This document shows, in pieces, positions 18,201 through 27,943 of a stretch of DNA of 64,000 nt. The notes beneath the pieces are model-generated. The model had not been told where the DNA came from. It saw only the letters and a list, made by a program, of their open reading frames with translations, and made no database searches. Numbering within the stretch: position 1 is the stretch's first letter; the number at the start of each line of letters is the position of its first letter. A program made the position numbers and the translations under genes. Origin of the DNA: FEN-1191 sp036490715 (GTDB lineage: Bacteria > Pseudomonadota > Gammaproteobacteria > Steroidobacterales > Steroidobacteraceae); assembly GCA_036490715.1 (NCBI GenBank), contig DASXDL010000003.1:162623-226622 (forward strand), in the 5' to 3' direction.

Positions 18201-18408
18201 GCGGCTGCGCCCGATCATGATGACAGCGCTGGTGGCGGCGTTGGGCTTGTTGCCGGCGGCCCTGGCAACCGGCGTTGGCACGGACTCCCAAAGACCGTTT
18301 GCCCTGGTCATTGTCAGCGGCATGGTCTCGCGACTATTGATCAGCATCTTTCTGATGCCAGCGCTTTATGTCCTGGTGGCCCGTTCCGGCGATCGGCTGG
18401 AAGTGTGA
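15283..18408 (+). CDS. CzcA/CusA-family heavy-metal efflux RND transporter (1041 aa)
   Basis: Inner-membrane proton/metal antiporter with the RND architecture: TM1, periplasmic porter loops, TM2-6, second loop, TM7-12. HME-family landmarks at the start are DAYPDLSPPLVEI and TKRSISLYGLSDV. TM4 carries DFGILVDGAIFMVEN, with D409, D415 and E422 at the spacing of D402, D408, E415 in Cupriavidus CzcA; this suggests Zn/Co/Cd-type rather than the CusA Cu/Ag pattern, an inference only. It ends just before tRNA-Ser. No sensor kinase, MerR or other metal regulator accompanies the operon. Confidence 0.92.
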   Translation: MSDPAPPTGAAPRATSIMNRVVASSLRQRFLVVLMTLLLLAAGLRSLERLPMDAYPDLSPPLVEIITQWPGHAAEEIERLITVPVELGLNGIPQTTTKRSISLYGLSDVILTFQNRTDNYFARQQVFNRLGTLNLPSGVTPSVAPLSAPSGLIYRYVLQSPDRSPMELKTFEDWVVEPQFRAVPGVADDSGFGGGTMQYQVLLDPARIAAVGLSVQQVETALAANNANAGGGFYSQGGQFYYVRGMGRLDTLQDIGNVVLAVHDGTPVLLKDVGRVVIGTAPRLGEFGYEKQDDAVEGVILMLKGEKTQDVLKRVEAKTRELNDEILPKDIKVHPFYDLSDLIALTTRTVERNLLQGMVLVIVVLIFFLYDFRAGLIVAVTIPLSLLFAFVCLDLQGASANLLSIGAVDFGILVDGAIFMVENIFRQIAARRGTALNVTEIIKAAAAEVDRPLFYAVAVIVAGFLPIYVLSGPSGTLFKPMADTMIFALIGSLIVTLSLLPVLCSWSMREGVSERRNGAFEAIKSIYSKGLDVSLAHPWGTTFAAAILLAGSLLLVPFIGAEFMPKLDEGALWVRATMPYTISFDESAKIAPKVREILHSFPEVTTVASELGRPDDGTDATGFFNVEFYVGLKPYSQWTGARRTKAALIEAINQKLEAFPGITFNYTQPAEDAVDEAETGLKSALAVKIFGSNLDTLQQKGKAIKQVLEQVRGIRDVTLVQELGQPSLTIQVDRAQIARFGLNVADINGLIQTAIGGDVATQVVQGEKQFDLVVRLDRQFRDNPEEIRNILVATPAGQQIPLKELADIQVTNGASFIYRQNDSRYIGVQFSVEGRDLAGAVGDAIQQVSGKVALPRGYRLDWGGEYTEYTASRQELNVILPLTLFLIFLLLFALYSNAKFPFITVLGVLLSAPVGAIVALWITATPFSVSSGIGFLALFGVSVLTAVVYISYVNELRSSGTPLNEAIRQGAILRLRPIMMTALVAALGLLPAALATGVGTDSQRPFALVIVSGMVSRLLISIFLMPALYVLVARSGDRLEV

Positions 18409-18431
18409 CAGCTCGTCGCTTAGATCCAAAT

Positions 18432-18490
18432 CTGGCGGAGAGGGTGAGATTCGAACTCACGAAACCCGTGAAGGTTTGCCGGTTTTCAAG
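18432..18490 (-). repeat. Proximal direct repeat (3' part of intact tRNA-Ser)
   Basis: Identical over 59 bp to 12358-12416. Here it is continuous with the 5' half of the tRNA, so this is the junction at which the element supplied the functional 3' end. Confidence 0.92.
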
Positions 18491-18522
18491 ACCGGTGCAT
18501 TCAACCGCTCTGCCACCTCTCC
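18433..18522 (-). tRNA. serT: tRNA-Ser (anticodon UGA)
   Basis: 90-nt tRNA with the long class II variable arm of tRNA-Ser. The acceptor stem pairs GGAGAGG at the 5' end (18522-18516) with CCTCTCC, then discriminator G and encoded CCA. The anticodon loop CTTGAAA gives UGA, reading UCN Ser codons. T arm GTTCGAATC is intact. It is the integration target of the adjacent island. A possible -10 (TAGAAT) lies at 18555-18550, about 28 nt upstream. Confidence 0.97.
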
Positions 18523-18562
18523 GAACGCGTTGAACTGGTCGCGGCGCCGATTCTATCAGGGG

Positions 18563-19381
18563 CTACTTGGCTTCGGCCGGCGGCACGAACTGAATCAGCG
18601 AGCTGAGCATCCGCTGCAGCAGATCGCGCAGCGGTGAAGCCCGGGTGTCATCGTAGAGCGTGCGGTCCTCGTCCATATAGGCCGCCTGAGTCAGTTCGAT
18701 CTGCACCGCATGCACGTTCTTGGCCGGTGCTCCGTACTGGCGCGTGATGTAGCCGCCCTTGAAGCGGCCGTTGACCACGCAGCTGAACTGCGTCTGCGAG
18801 CTGATGAGGTTGAACATCGGCATGATCATGTCAGGATGACAGGAGGCGCCATCGTCGGTGCCGACGTTGATGTCCGGCAGCGTCCCGGTGAAAAGGCGCG
18901 GAACACGACTGCGAACCGAATGCGCGTCGTACAGCAGCGCAAAGCCGAAGCGCGCACGCACCTCCTGGATCAACTGCGCCAGTGCCTGGTGATACGGCTG
19001 CCAGTAGCGCTCGCGCCGTGAGTCAACCTCGGAGGCCGGCAGCGCATCGACGCCACTGCCGTACAGCGGCTCGCCGGCAAACGTATGCGTCGGGCACAGG
19101 CCGGTGTTGGTCATCCCTGGATACAGCGATGCGCCATCCGGCGGTCGATTCAGGTCGATCACATAGCGCGAATACCGGGCGGCGATCACATTCGCACCCA
19201 GTTCCGGCAGGAAATCGTACAGACGATCCACGTTCCAGTCAGTGTCAGCCAGTGCGCGCGCCATCGGCGTGAATTCCCGTTCCAGCTGCTCCGGCACGCG
19301 CGTGCCCACGTGCGGCATGCTGACGATCAGCGGGCTTTCTCCCATGGTCAGTTGATAGACCGGATTGTCGGAATCAGGCAT
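18563..19381 (-). CDS. hutG: N-formylglutamate deformylase (272 aa)
   Basis: Last step of the five-step histidine pathway: N-formyl-L-glutamate to glutamate plus formate. Family motifs: IVSMPHVGTRVP (metal-binding His), RYVIDLNRPPDG and LLYDAHSVRSRVPRLF. Length is normal for HutG of the Pseudomonas type. Its pairing with HutF in the same operon confirms the formylglutamate route rather than direct formiminoglutamate hydrolysis. Starts 15 bp after hutH. Confidence 0.95.
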   Translation of the reverse strand: MPDSDNPVYQLTMGESPLIVSMPHVGTRVPEQLEREFTPMARALADTDWNVDRLYDFLPELGANVIAARYSRYVIDLNRPPDGASLYPGMTNTGLCPTHTFAGEPLYGSGVDALPASEVDSRRERYWQPYHQALAQLIQEVRARFGFALLYDAHSVRSRVPRLFTGTLPDINVGTDDGASCHPDMIMPMFNLISSQTQFSCVVNGRFKGGYITRQYGAPAKNVHAVQIELTQAAYMDEDRTLYDDTRASPLRDLLQRMLSSLIQFVPPAEAK

Positions 19382-19396
19382 CGTCAGAGGTCCCTC

Positions 19397-20940
19397 TCAA
19401 TAGGCCAGCAATTGATCGTCGAGCAGGCCGCTGAAGCTGCCGGCTATCACCAATCGGCGCGCGGCCTCAATGTCGGGCGCGAAGAAGCGGTCGGACTGGT
19501 AGTGACGCACGCGCGAGCGCACCAGCCGCAGCGCCCGTTCGAGACTGCGCGAGCTGCGCGTCGGCCGATGAAACTCGATGCCCTGCGCCGCCGCCATCAG
19601 TTCTATGGCGACCACGGTCGCCGCGTTGTCGGCCATATCAAGCAGCCGCCGTGCCGCATGGGTCGCCATCGACACATGATCCTCCTGATTGGCGGAGGTT
19701 GGGATGCTATCAACGCTGGCCGGATGCGCCAGCGCTTTGTTCTCCGAGACTAGCGCCGCCGCAGTAATCTGCGTGACCATGAAGCCGGAGTTGACGCCGC
19801 TGTTCTCCACCAAGAAAGGCGGCAGGCCGCTCATCTTGGGATCGATCAGCAGTGCCAGGCGACGCTCCGACAGCGAGCCGATCTCGGCCACTGCCAGCGC
19901 CAGCTGATCGGCGGCCAGGGCGACCGGCTCGGCGTGGAAATTGCCGCCCGAGAGCACCTCGCGCTGACGCGCGAACACCAGTGGATTGTCGGTCACGGCA
20001 TTGGCCTCGCGCTCCAGGATCTGGGCCACCGATCGCATGACATCCAGACAGGCGCCCATCACTTGCGGCTGGCAGCGCAGCGAATACGGATCCTGGACGC
20101 GATTGCAATCCATGTGGGAGGCGCGGATCCGGCTGCCCTGCAGTAGCCGGCGCAGGCTGGCGGCCACGCGGCGCTGCCCCTCCTGACGGCGAATCGCATG
20201 GATGCGCTCGTCGAACGGCACATCGCTGCCTTTGAGCGCATCGACCGACATGGCGCCGGCCACCATCGCCGCGGCGAATACGTTTTCGATGGCAAACAAA
20301 CCGGCCAGCGCCAAAGCGGTCGACACCTGCGTGCCATTGAGCAGTGCCAGCCCTTCTTTGGCCGCCAACCGCAGCGGCGCCATGCGCAGTTGCGACAGCG
20401 CCTTGTCGGCACGCAGCACACGATTGTGCCGCCGTACCTGGCCGACACCGATCAGCGCTGCTGCCAGATGCGCCAGCGGCGCCAGATCACCCGAGGCCCC
20501 GACCGAGCCCTTGCCCGGGATGCACGGATAGATTTCATTCTGCAATAGACGCTGCAGCGCCTGAATCGTCGCCGGCTGCACGCCGGAGTAGCCCTGCGCC
20601 AGGCTCGCGATCTTGAGCACCATGACCAGCCGCACGATCGCATCCGGCAACAGCGCCCCGGAGCCGGCGGCGTGCGAGAGCACCAGGTTTCGTTGCAACA
20701 GCTCGAGCTGATCGGACGGGATCTGGGTCTGCGCCAGTAGACCAAAGCCGGTATTGACGCCGTAGACCGTCTTACCGCTGGCGAGCATCTGATCGATCGC
20801 GCGCTGCGAGCGCCGCACCCGCTGCCAGTCGCGCGTTCCGAGCGTCACGCGCACCGGGGAGCGCAACGCCGCGCGCAGATCATCCAGCGACAGCTCGCTC
20901 GCCTGCAAGCCGATGCGGGCCGTGCGGATCGGCGCGGCCA

Positions 20941-20941
<1 letters not shown>
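19397..20941 (-). CDS. hutH: Histidine ammonia-lyase (514 aa)
   Basis: First step of histidine breakdown: histidine to urocanate plus ammonia. The MIO prosthetic group would form from A149-S150-G151 in GSVGASGDLAPLAH. Also typical are YGVNTGFG near residue 60 and QEDHVSMATHAARR. Full length for the family. Its ATG overlaps the hutU stop by one base (TGATG), so translation is coupled. Confidence 0.97.
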
Positions 20942-22635
<1,694 letters not shown>

Positions 22636-22641
22636 GCCGTT

Positions 22642-24042
22642 TCACCCGGTTGTGGTCTCGTTCAGGGCCGCCCGCAGCGGCTGCCCGACGCGCTCCAAGG
22701 CGGCGCGATAATCCGCATCGATCTGCGCTTGCTGCGCGTGCCGGCCATCGCGGATCACCCAGCGTCCCGCGACCATCACCTGGCGGGCAAGCGGCGCCTG
22801 TGCTCCGAACACCAGCGCACTGAGATAGTACGCAGGTGGCAGTTGCGGCCAGTCGCCCTCATCGTTATCAAACGTCACGAAATCCGCACGGCCAGGCGCC
22901 GACGCGCGCGCCGGCGACCCCTGCCCCGCCGCCCGCCAGCCGCCGTCGAGCACGCTGCGGTAGAGCCGATCAGCCACGGCGGGCTCAGTAGTCGTGGACA
23001 GCACATTGCGGCGTCCGCGCAGCAGACGCAATGCCCATTCGAGCTGGCGCAGCTCCACGCAGGCGCTGCGCCCGATGTTGCTGTCCGAGCCGATTGCTAG
23101 CCGGCCGCCGGCATTGAGAAAATGCGCCGCGTCGGCACAGCCATCACCCAGGTCGGCTTCGGTGGTCGGGCACAGCACCAGTGTCGCGCCGCTGGCGGCG
23201 ATCTGTTCCAGTTCGCGCGCGGTGGTGTGGATCGCATGCACCAGTGCCCAGCGGTCATTGAGCAATCCACGTTCCGCCAGCAGCGCCACCGGCGACTGCC
23301 CGTAGTGATTGCGACAGGCGGCGACCTCCGCCGGCTGCTCGGCGACGTGGATATGAATCACGCGGCAACGCTCATCGCCGGCAAGCTCACTCGACACCGC
23401 GATGATGCTCTCCAGCTGCACCGCCCGCAGGCTGTGAAACGCGACGCCGAGCGTGACCGACGCGCCGGCGGGATAGCGCTGCCTCAACTCGCCCCAGTCG
23501 TGCAGGAACTCCTCGGTCGAGCGAATGAAGCGTGCCTGTCCGGCGGTGGGCGCGACGCCGCCAAAGTTACTGTGCTGATACAACGTCGGCAGCAACGTCA
23601 GGCCGATGCCGGCGCGCTGCGCGCCGCGAACGATCGCCACATCGGCATCCAACGCCGCGCCCGCCTGATGCGCCAGCCGGTGCAGATAGAGAAATTCCAC
23701 CACGCCGGTGTAGCCACCGCGCAGCAGTTCCAGATAGCAGCGCGCGGCGATCGCCTCCAGGTCCTGCGGCCCGATCTGCGCCGCCGCCGTGTACATGGCC
23801 TCGCGCCAGCTCCAGAAATCCTCGCTCGAGGCGCGGGCGCGCTGGGTCCACGCCGGCAGCAGCCGCTGAAAGGCGTGGCAATGCGCATCGGCAAGCCCGG
23901 GCAGCGTCAGCCCGGGGATCGGCGCGGCGCCCGCCGCCGCGGGCCCGGTGCCAACCACGTTGCCGGCGTCATCGATCTGCACGCCGACGTTGCTACGCCA
24001 TCTCCCGTCAATCCACAGATTGGCAAAACTGACTGTCGGCAT
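22642..24042 (-). CDS. hutF: Formiminoglutamate deiminase (466 aa)
   Basis: Amidohydrolase-family enzyme turning N-formimino-glutamate into N-formylglutamate plus ammonia, feeding HutG. The metal-site HxH is in LPGLADAHCHAFQRLLPA. Further landmarks are FHSLRAV, IHIHVAEQP, WALVHAIHTT, LCPTTEADLGDG and IGSDSNIGRSACVELRQLEWA. Leading gene of the minus-strand hut operon, divergent from hutI with only 41 bp between start codons, so both promoters must overlap neighbouring coding sequence or each other. No hutC repressor is in the window. Confidence 0.95.
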   Translation of the reverse strand: MPTVSFANLWIDGRWRSNVGVQIDDAGNVVGTGPAAAGAAPIPGLTLPGLADAHCHAFQRLLPAWTQRARASSEDFWSWREAMYTAAAQIGPQDLEAIAARCYLELLRGGYTGVVEFLYLHRLAHQAGAALDADVAIVRGAQRAGIGLTLLPTLYQHSNFGGVAPTAGQARFIRSTEEFLHDWGELRQRYPAGASVTLGVAFHSLRAVQLESIIAVSSELAGDERCRVIHIHVAEQPAEVAACRNHYGQSPVALLAERGLLNDRWALVHAIHTTARELEQIAASGATLVLCPTTEADLGDGCADAAHFLNAGGRLAIGSDSNIGRSACVELRQLEWALRLLRGRRNVLSTTTEPAVADRLYRSVLDGGWRAAGQGSPARASAPGRADFVTFDNDEGDWPQLPPAYYLSALVFGAQAPLARQVMVAGRWVIRDGRHAQQAQIDADYRAALERVGQPLRAALNETTTG

Positions 24043-24083
24043 CAGGACTGGCGCCCCCGCTCCGGGTACGCGATTCTACTCGC

Positions 24084-25340
24084 ATGACTGACCCCGAAGC
24101 TGCCGCCGCGCAGCTGTTCACCAATGCGCGCCTGCTGACGATGCGGGCCGATGGCCACGGCGTTTCCCGGGATTGCGACAGCCTGGCGGCGATCGGCGGG
24201 CGCATCAGCGCCATCGGCAACCGCGAGCAGCTGCAGCGGCTATACCCGCAGGCCGAGCGCATCGATCTGGACGGTCGGCTGCTGACGCCGGGCCTGATCG
24301 ACTGCCACACGCACATCGTCTATGGCGGAGATCGCTCGAGCGAGATGCAGCGTCGCCTCGCCGGCGAGAGCTACGAGAGCATCGCGCGCGCCGGCGGCGG
24401 CATTCTCAGCACCGCGGCTGCCACCGCCCGGCTGACCGAGGAGCAGCTGGCGCAGGAGGCATTGCCGCGCGTGGATGCGCTGATGGCCGACGGCGTCACC
24501 TCGCTCGAGATCAAATCCGGCTATGGGCTGGATCTTCAGAGCGAGCTGCGCTGCCTGCGCGCCGCGCGCCGCATCGGCAGCTTGCGACCGATGAGCGTCA
24601 GCACAACCTATCTGGGTGCGCACGTGGTGCCGGCCCATTTTCCGGGCGGCGCCGACGGCTACGTCGAGCAGCTGTGCTCGCACGATCTGCCCGCGGTCGC
24701 CGCTAGCGGCCTGGCCGACGCCGTGGATGCGTATTGCGAAAGCATTGCGTTCTCAGGCCAACAGGTCGAGCGCGTGCTGGCCACGGCACGCGCTCTGGGA
24801 CTGGCGCGCAAGCTGCACGCCGACCAGCTCTCCAACATGCACGCGGCGGCGCTGGCCGCCCGCTATGGGGCGCTGTCGGCCGATCATCTGGAATACACCG
24901 ACGCCGACGGCATCGCGGCGCTCAAGCACGCCGGCACCGTGGCCGTGATCCTGCCGGGGGCGTTCTATTTCCTGCGCCAGCGCCAGGCGCCGCCGGTGGC
25001 CGAGCTGCGCCGCGCCGGGGTGCCGATGGCGGTCTCGACCGATTGCAATCCCGGCACCTCGCCGCTGTGTTCGCTGCTGATCGCGATGAACCTGGCCGCG
25101 GTACAGTTCGGACTGAGCACCGACGAGTGCCTGGCCGGGGTGACGCGCGAGGCGGCCCGCGCGCTCGGCGTGCTCGCCGACCGCGGTACCCTCGAAGTCG
25201 GCAAGAGCTGTGATCTGGCGGTCTGGGACGTGGAGGATCCGGCGGCCCTGGTGCACACGCTCGGCGCCCGGCCGCTGCACTTGCGGGTGTGGCGCGGCTA
25301 TCGGGCGCCAGCCACGATCCGGTCAACGCCGCCCATGTAA
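24084..25340 (+). CDS. hutI: Imidazolonepropionase (418 aa)
   Basis: Third step: opens the ring of 4-imidazolone-5-propionate to give formiminoglutamate. Amidohydrolase metal motif GLIDCHTHIVYGGDRSSE. Other family marks are EIKSGYGLDLQSELRCL, TYLGAHVVP, KLHADQLSNM and VSTDCNPGTSPLCS. Transcribed away from the rest of the hut genes. Its last 43 bp overlap the end of the convergent serS gene. Confidence 0.96.
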   Translation: MTDPEAAAAQLFTNARLLTMRADGHGVSRDCDSLAAIGGRISAIGNREQLQRLYPQAERIDLDGRLLTPGLIDCHTHIVYGGDRSSEMQRRLAGESYESIARAGGGILSTAAATARLTEEQLAQEALPRVDALMADGVTSLEIKSGYGLDLQSELRCLRAARRIGSLRPMSVSTTYLGAHVVPAHFPGGADGYVEQLCSHDLPAVAASGLADAVDAYCESIAFSGQQVERVLATARALGLARKLHADQLSNMHAAALAARYGALSADHLEYTDADGIAALKHAGTVAVILPGAFYFLRQRQAPPVAELRRAGVPMAVSTDCNPGTSPLCSLLIAMNLAAVQFGLSTDECLAGVTREAARALGVLADRGTLEVGKSCDLAVWDVEDPAALVHTLGARPLHLRVWRGYRAPATIRSTPPM

Positions 25341-26584
25341 GGCCGCAGCACCGCCGGCACCTCGACGCTGCCATCCTCGTTCTGGTAATTCTCCAGCACC
25401 GCCACCAGCGCACGGCCGACGGCGACGCCCGAACCGTTGAGCGTATGCACTGGCTCGGGTTTGCCGGTCGTGGGATTGCGCCAGCGCGCCTGCATGCGGC
25501 GCGCCTGGAATGCCTCGCAGTTACTGCACGAGGATATCTCTCGATATTTCTTCTGCGACGGCAGCCACACCTCCAGATCGTAGGTCTTGGCACTGGCAAA
25601 CCCGACGTCGGCCGCGCACAGCTCGATCACGCGGTACGGCAGCTCCAGGCGCCGTAGCACCTGCTCGGCGTGTCCGCGCAGTGCCTCGAGCGCCTCGTAG
25701 GATTCGCTTGGGCGCACGATCATCACCAGCTCGACCTTCTCGAACTGATGCTGACGGATCATGCCGCGCGTATCGCGCCCGGCGGCTCCGGCCTCGGAGC
25801 GGAAACAGGGAGTATGGGCGGTGTACTTCAGCGGCAGCGCTTCTGCGGCCACGATCTGATCGCGCACCAGGTTGGTCATGGACACTTCGGCCGTGGGGAT
25901 CAGGTAGAAGCCCTGTTCGCCGCGCACCGCGAACAGCTCCTGCTCGAACTTCGGCAGCTGGCCGGTGCCGATCAGCGCACTGGGCAGCACGAGGTAAGGT
26001 GCGTAGATCTCGCTGTAGCCGTGCTCGCCGGTATGCAGATCGAGCATGAACTGCGCCAGTGCCCGCTGCAGTCGCGCCAGCTGCGCGCGGATTACCACGA
26101 AGCGCGCCCCGGCGATGCGGCCGGCAGCCTCGAAGTCCAGCATGCCGAGCAGCTCGCCGATGGCGGCATGATCGCGCGGTTCGAAGGCGAACTGCCGTGG
26201 CTGTCCGTGCCGGGCGATCTCGACGTTGGCGCTCTCGTCGGCCCCGTCCGGAACCGAGTCGTGCAGCAGGTTGGGCAGATCGAGCTGTAGCCGCTCGAGC
26301 GCGGTCTGCGCCGTACCGAGCTGCTGCTCGGCGTCCGACAGGCCCTGGGTGAGCGACTCGGCCTGCTGCAGTAGCGGCGCGATGTCCTGCCCCCGGCCGC
26401 GCGCCTGGCCGACCGTGCGCGCGTGCTCATTGCGGGCCGCGCGCAGCCGATCGGTTTCGATCTGCCAGTGACGGCGCTGCTCCTCCAGCTCCTTCCAGGC
26501 ATTGACGTCGAAGACATAGCCGCGGCGCGCGAGGCGACGCGCCACGTCATCCGGTGCCGTTCGCAGCAGTTTCGGGTCGATCAT
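25298..26584 (-). CDS. serS: Serine-tRNA ligase (428 aa)
   Basis: Class II synthetase charging tRNA-Ser and tRNA-Sec. An N-terminal antiparallel coiled coil (about residues 30-105, Gln/Arg/Glu-rich) grips the long variable arm of tRNA-Ser. The catalytic core has TAEVSMTNLVRDQI, motif 2 around HTPCFRSEAGAAGRDTRGMIR and motif 3 near LNGSGVAVGRALVAVLENYQ. Overlaps rarA by 4 bp (ATGA). The 3' overlap with hutI is convergent. Confidence 0.98.
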   Translation of the reverse strand: MIDPKLLRTAPDDVARRLARRGYVFDVNAWKELEEQRRHWQIETDRLRAARNEHARTVGQARGRGQDIAPLLQQAESLTQGLSDAEQQLGTAQTALERLQLDLPNLLHDSVPDGADESANVEIARHGQPRQFAFEPRDHAAIGELLGMLDFEAAGRIAGARFVVIRAQLARLQRALAQFMLDLHTGEHGYSEIYAPYLVLPSALIGTGQLPKFEQELFAVRGEQGFYLIPTAEVSMTNLVRDQIVAAEALPLKYTAHTPCFRSEAGAAGRDTRGMIRQHQFEKVELVMIVRPSESYEALEALRGHAEQVLRRLELPYRVIELCAADVGFASAKTYDLEVWLPSQKKYREISSCSNCEAFQARRMQARWRNPTTGKPEPVHTLNGSGVAVGRALVAVLENYQNEDGSVEVPAVLRPYMGGVDRIVAGAR

Positions 26585-27936
26585 GACTTGTCTTGATCCG
26601 GCTTCATCTGCCGCAGACGCTCCAGGGCTTCGCCGATGCGCTGCTCGAGCCCGCGCGGGCTCGGATGATAATAGCGGCGGTCGGGCATGTCGTCGGGTAG
26701 GTAGCGCTCGCCGGCCACAAACGCCTGCGGCTCGTCGTGCGCATAGCGGTAGCCGCTGCCGTGGCCGAGTTCCTTCATCAGGCGCGTCGGCGCGTTGCGA
26801 AACCGCAGTGGCACTTCCAGGCTGCCGTAGCGCTCGACGTCGGCGCGAGCCTCATCCAGTGCGGTGTACAAGGCGTTGCTCTTGGCTGCGACCGCCAGAT
26901 AAACGATGGCTTCGGCCAGCGCCAGCTCGCCTTCGGGGCTGCCTAGGCGCTCGAAGCTGTGCCACGCGTCGAGTGTGATCTGCAACGCGCGCGGATCGGC
27001 CAGCCCGATGTCCTCGCTCGCCATGCGGGTGATGCGCCGCGCCAGGTAATGCGGATCGCATCCACCGTCGATCATGCGCGCGAACCAATAGAGCGCCGCA
27101 TCTGGATCGCTGCCGCGCACCGCCTTGTGCAGCGCTGAGATCTGGTCGTAGAACTGATCGCCGCCTTTATCGAAGCGCCGGCGCCCGCCGCCGGCGACCT
27201 CCTGGGCCTGCGCCTGCGTGATCCTCTGACCGCCGTCGGCACTGGCCAGCGCCGCTGCCAGTTCCAGCATTCCCAGTCCGCGACGCGCATCGCCGTCGCC
27301 AGCATGGGCCAGAAGATCGAGCGCCTCATCCTCGATGCCCAGGTCCTGGGCCCCAAGGCCGCGCTCACGATCGGTCAGTGCGCCGCGCAGCAGCTTGCGC
27401 AACTCGTCCACGCTCAGCGCCTTGAGCACATAGACCCGCGCGCGCGACAGCAGCGCGCCGACGATCTCGAATGAAGGATTCTCGGTCGTGGCGCCGATGA
27501 AGGTCAGGGTACCGTCCTCCACGTGCGGCAAAAACGCATCCTGCTGTGCTTTGTTGAAGCGATGCACTTCATCGAGGAACAGCACGGTCGGCCGGCCCTC
27601 GGCCGCCGACTGGCGCGCCAGCGCCACGGCCTCGCGAATATCCTTGATGCCGGCCTGCACCGCCGACAGTGCGATGAATCTGGCGTTGGAGCGCTCGGCG
27701 ATGAGGCGCGCCAGCGTGGTCTTGCCGGTGCCGGGCGGACCCCACAGGATCAGCGAGTGCGGCTGGCCATCGACGATGGCGCGATACAGCGGCTTATCCG
27801 GCGCCAGCAGGTGCGACTGACCGACGAATTCCTCGATCCGGCGCGGTCGCATGCGAGCAGCCAGTGGCCGCCAGTCCTTGGCGTCGGCACTGCCGCTCAG
27901 CGCCAGCGGTTGTTGGGTCGAAGAGCGCTTGGCCAT
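26581..27936 (-). CDS. rarA: Replication-associated recombination protein A, AAA+ ATPase (451 aa)
   Basis: RarA/MgsA clamp-loader-like ATPase acting at stalled replication forks. Starts with RPRRIEEFVGQSHLL, Walker A GPPGTGKTTLARL, Walker B VLFLDEVHRFNKAQQDAFLP and sensor GATTENPSFE. The C-terminal tetramerisation part includes YWFARMIDGGCDPHYLARR and the conserved RYYHPSPRGLEQRI tail. Sits between lolA (7 bp) and serS as in E. coli. Confidence 0.97.
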   Translation of the reverse strand: MAKRSSTQQPLALSGSADAKDWRPLAARMRPRRIEEFVGQSHLLAPDKPLYRAIVDGQPHSLILWGPPGTGKTTLARLIAERSNARFIALSAVQAGIKDIREAVALARQSAAEGRPTVLFLDEVHRFNKAQQDAFLPHVEDGTLTFIGATTENPSFEIVGALLSRARVYVLKALSVDELRKLLRGALTDRERGLGAQDLGIEDEALDLLAHAGDGDARRGLGMLELAAALASADGGQRITQAQAQEVAGGGRRRFDKGGDQFYDQISALHKAVRGSDPDAALYWFARMIDGGCDPHYLARRITRMASEDIGLADPRALQITLDAWHSFERLGSPEGELALAEAIVYLAVAAKSNALYTALDEARADVERYGSLEVPLRFRNAPTRLMKELGHGSGYRYAHDEPQAFVAGERYLPDDMPDRRYYHPSPRGLEQRIGEALERLRQMKPDQDKS

Positions 27937-27943
27937 GGGCAGG

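Larger units (their letters stand above)
12417..18431. mobile_element. 6.0-kb tRNA-Ser-bounded genomic island carrying metal-efflux genes
   Basis: Segment between the two copies of the 59-bp tRNA-Ser repeat. It contains only the NodT-CzcB-CzcA-like operon. Base composition drops visibly: sample lines inside (13441-13500, 14281-14340) count about 57% and 50% G+C, against about 73% for a sample gsp line (41221-41280). No integrase, transposase or excisionase frame is visible, so it is a decayed or trans-mobilised integrative element. Removing it would restore a GST / tRNA-Ser / hutG order. Confidence 0.82.

Noticed and set aside
18368..18637. Open frame crossing the tRNA-Ser region (contains GEGEIRTHETREG)
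   Set aside because: Classic false protein produced by reading the antisense strand of tRNA-Ser.
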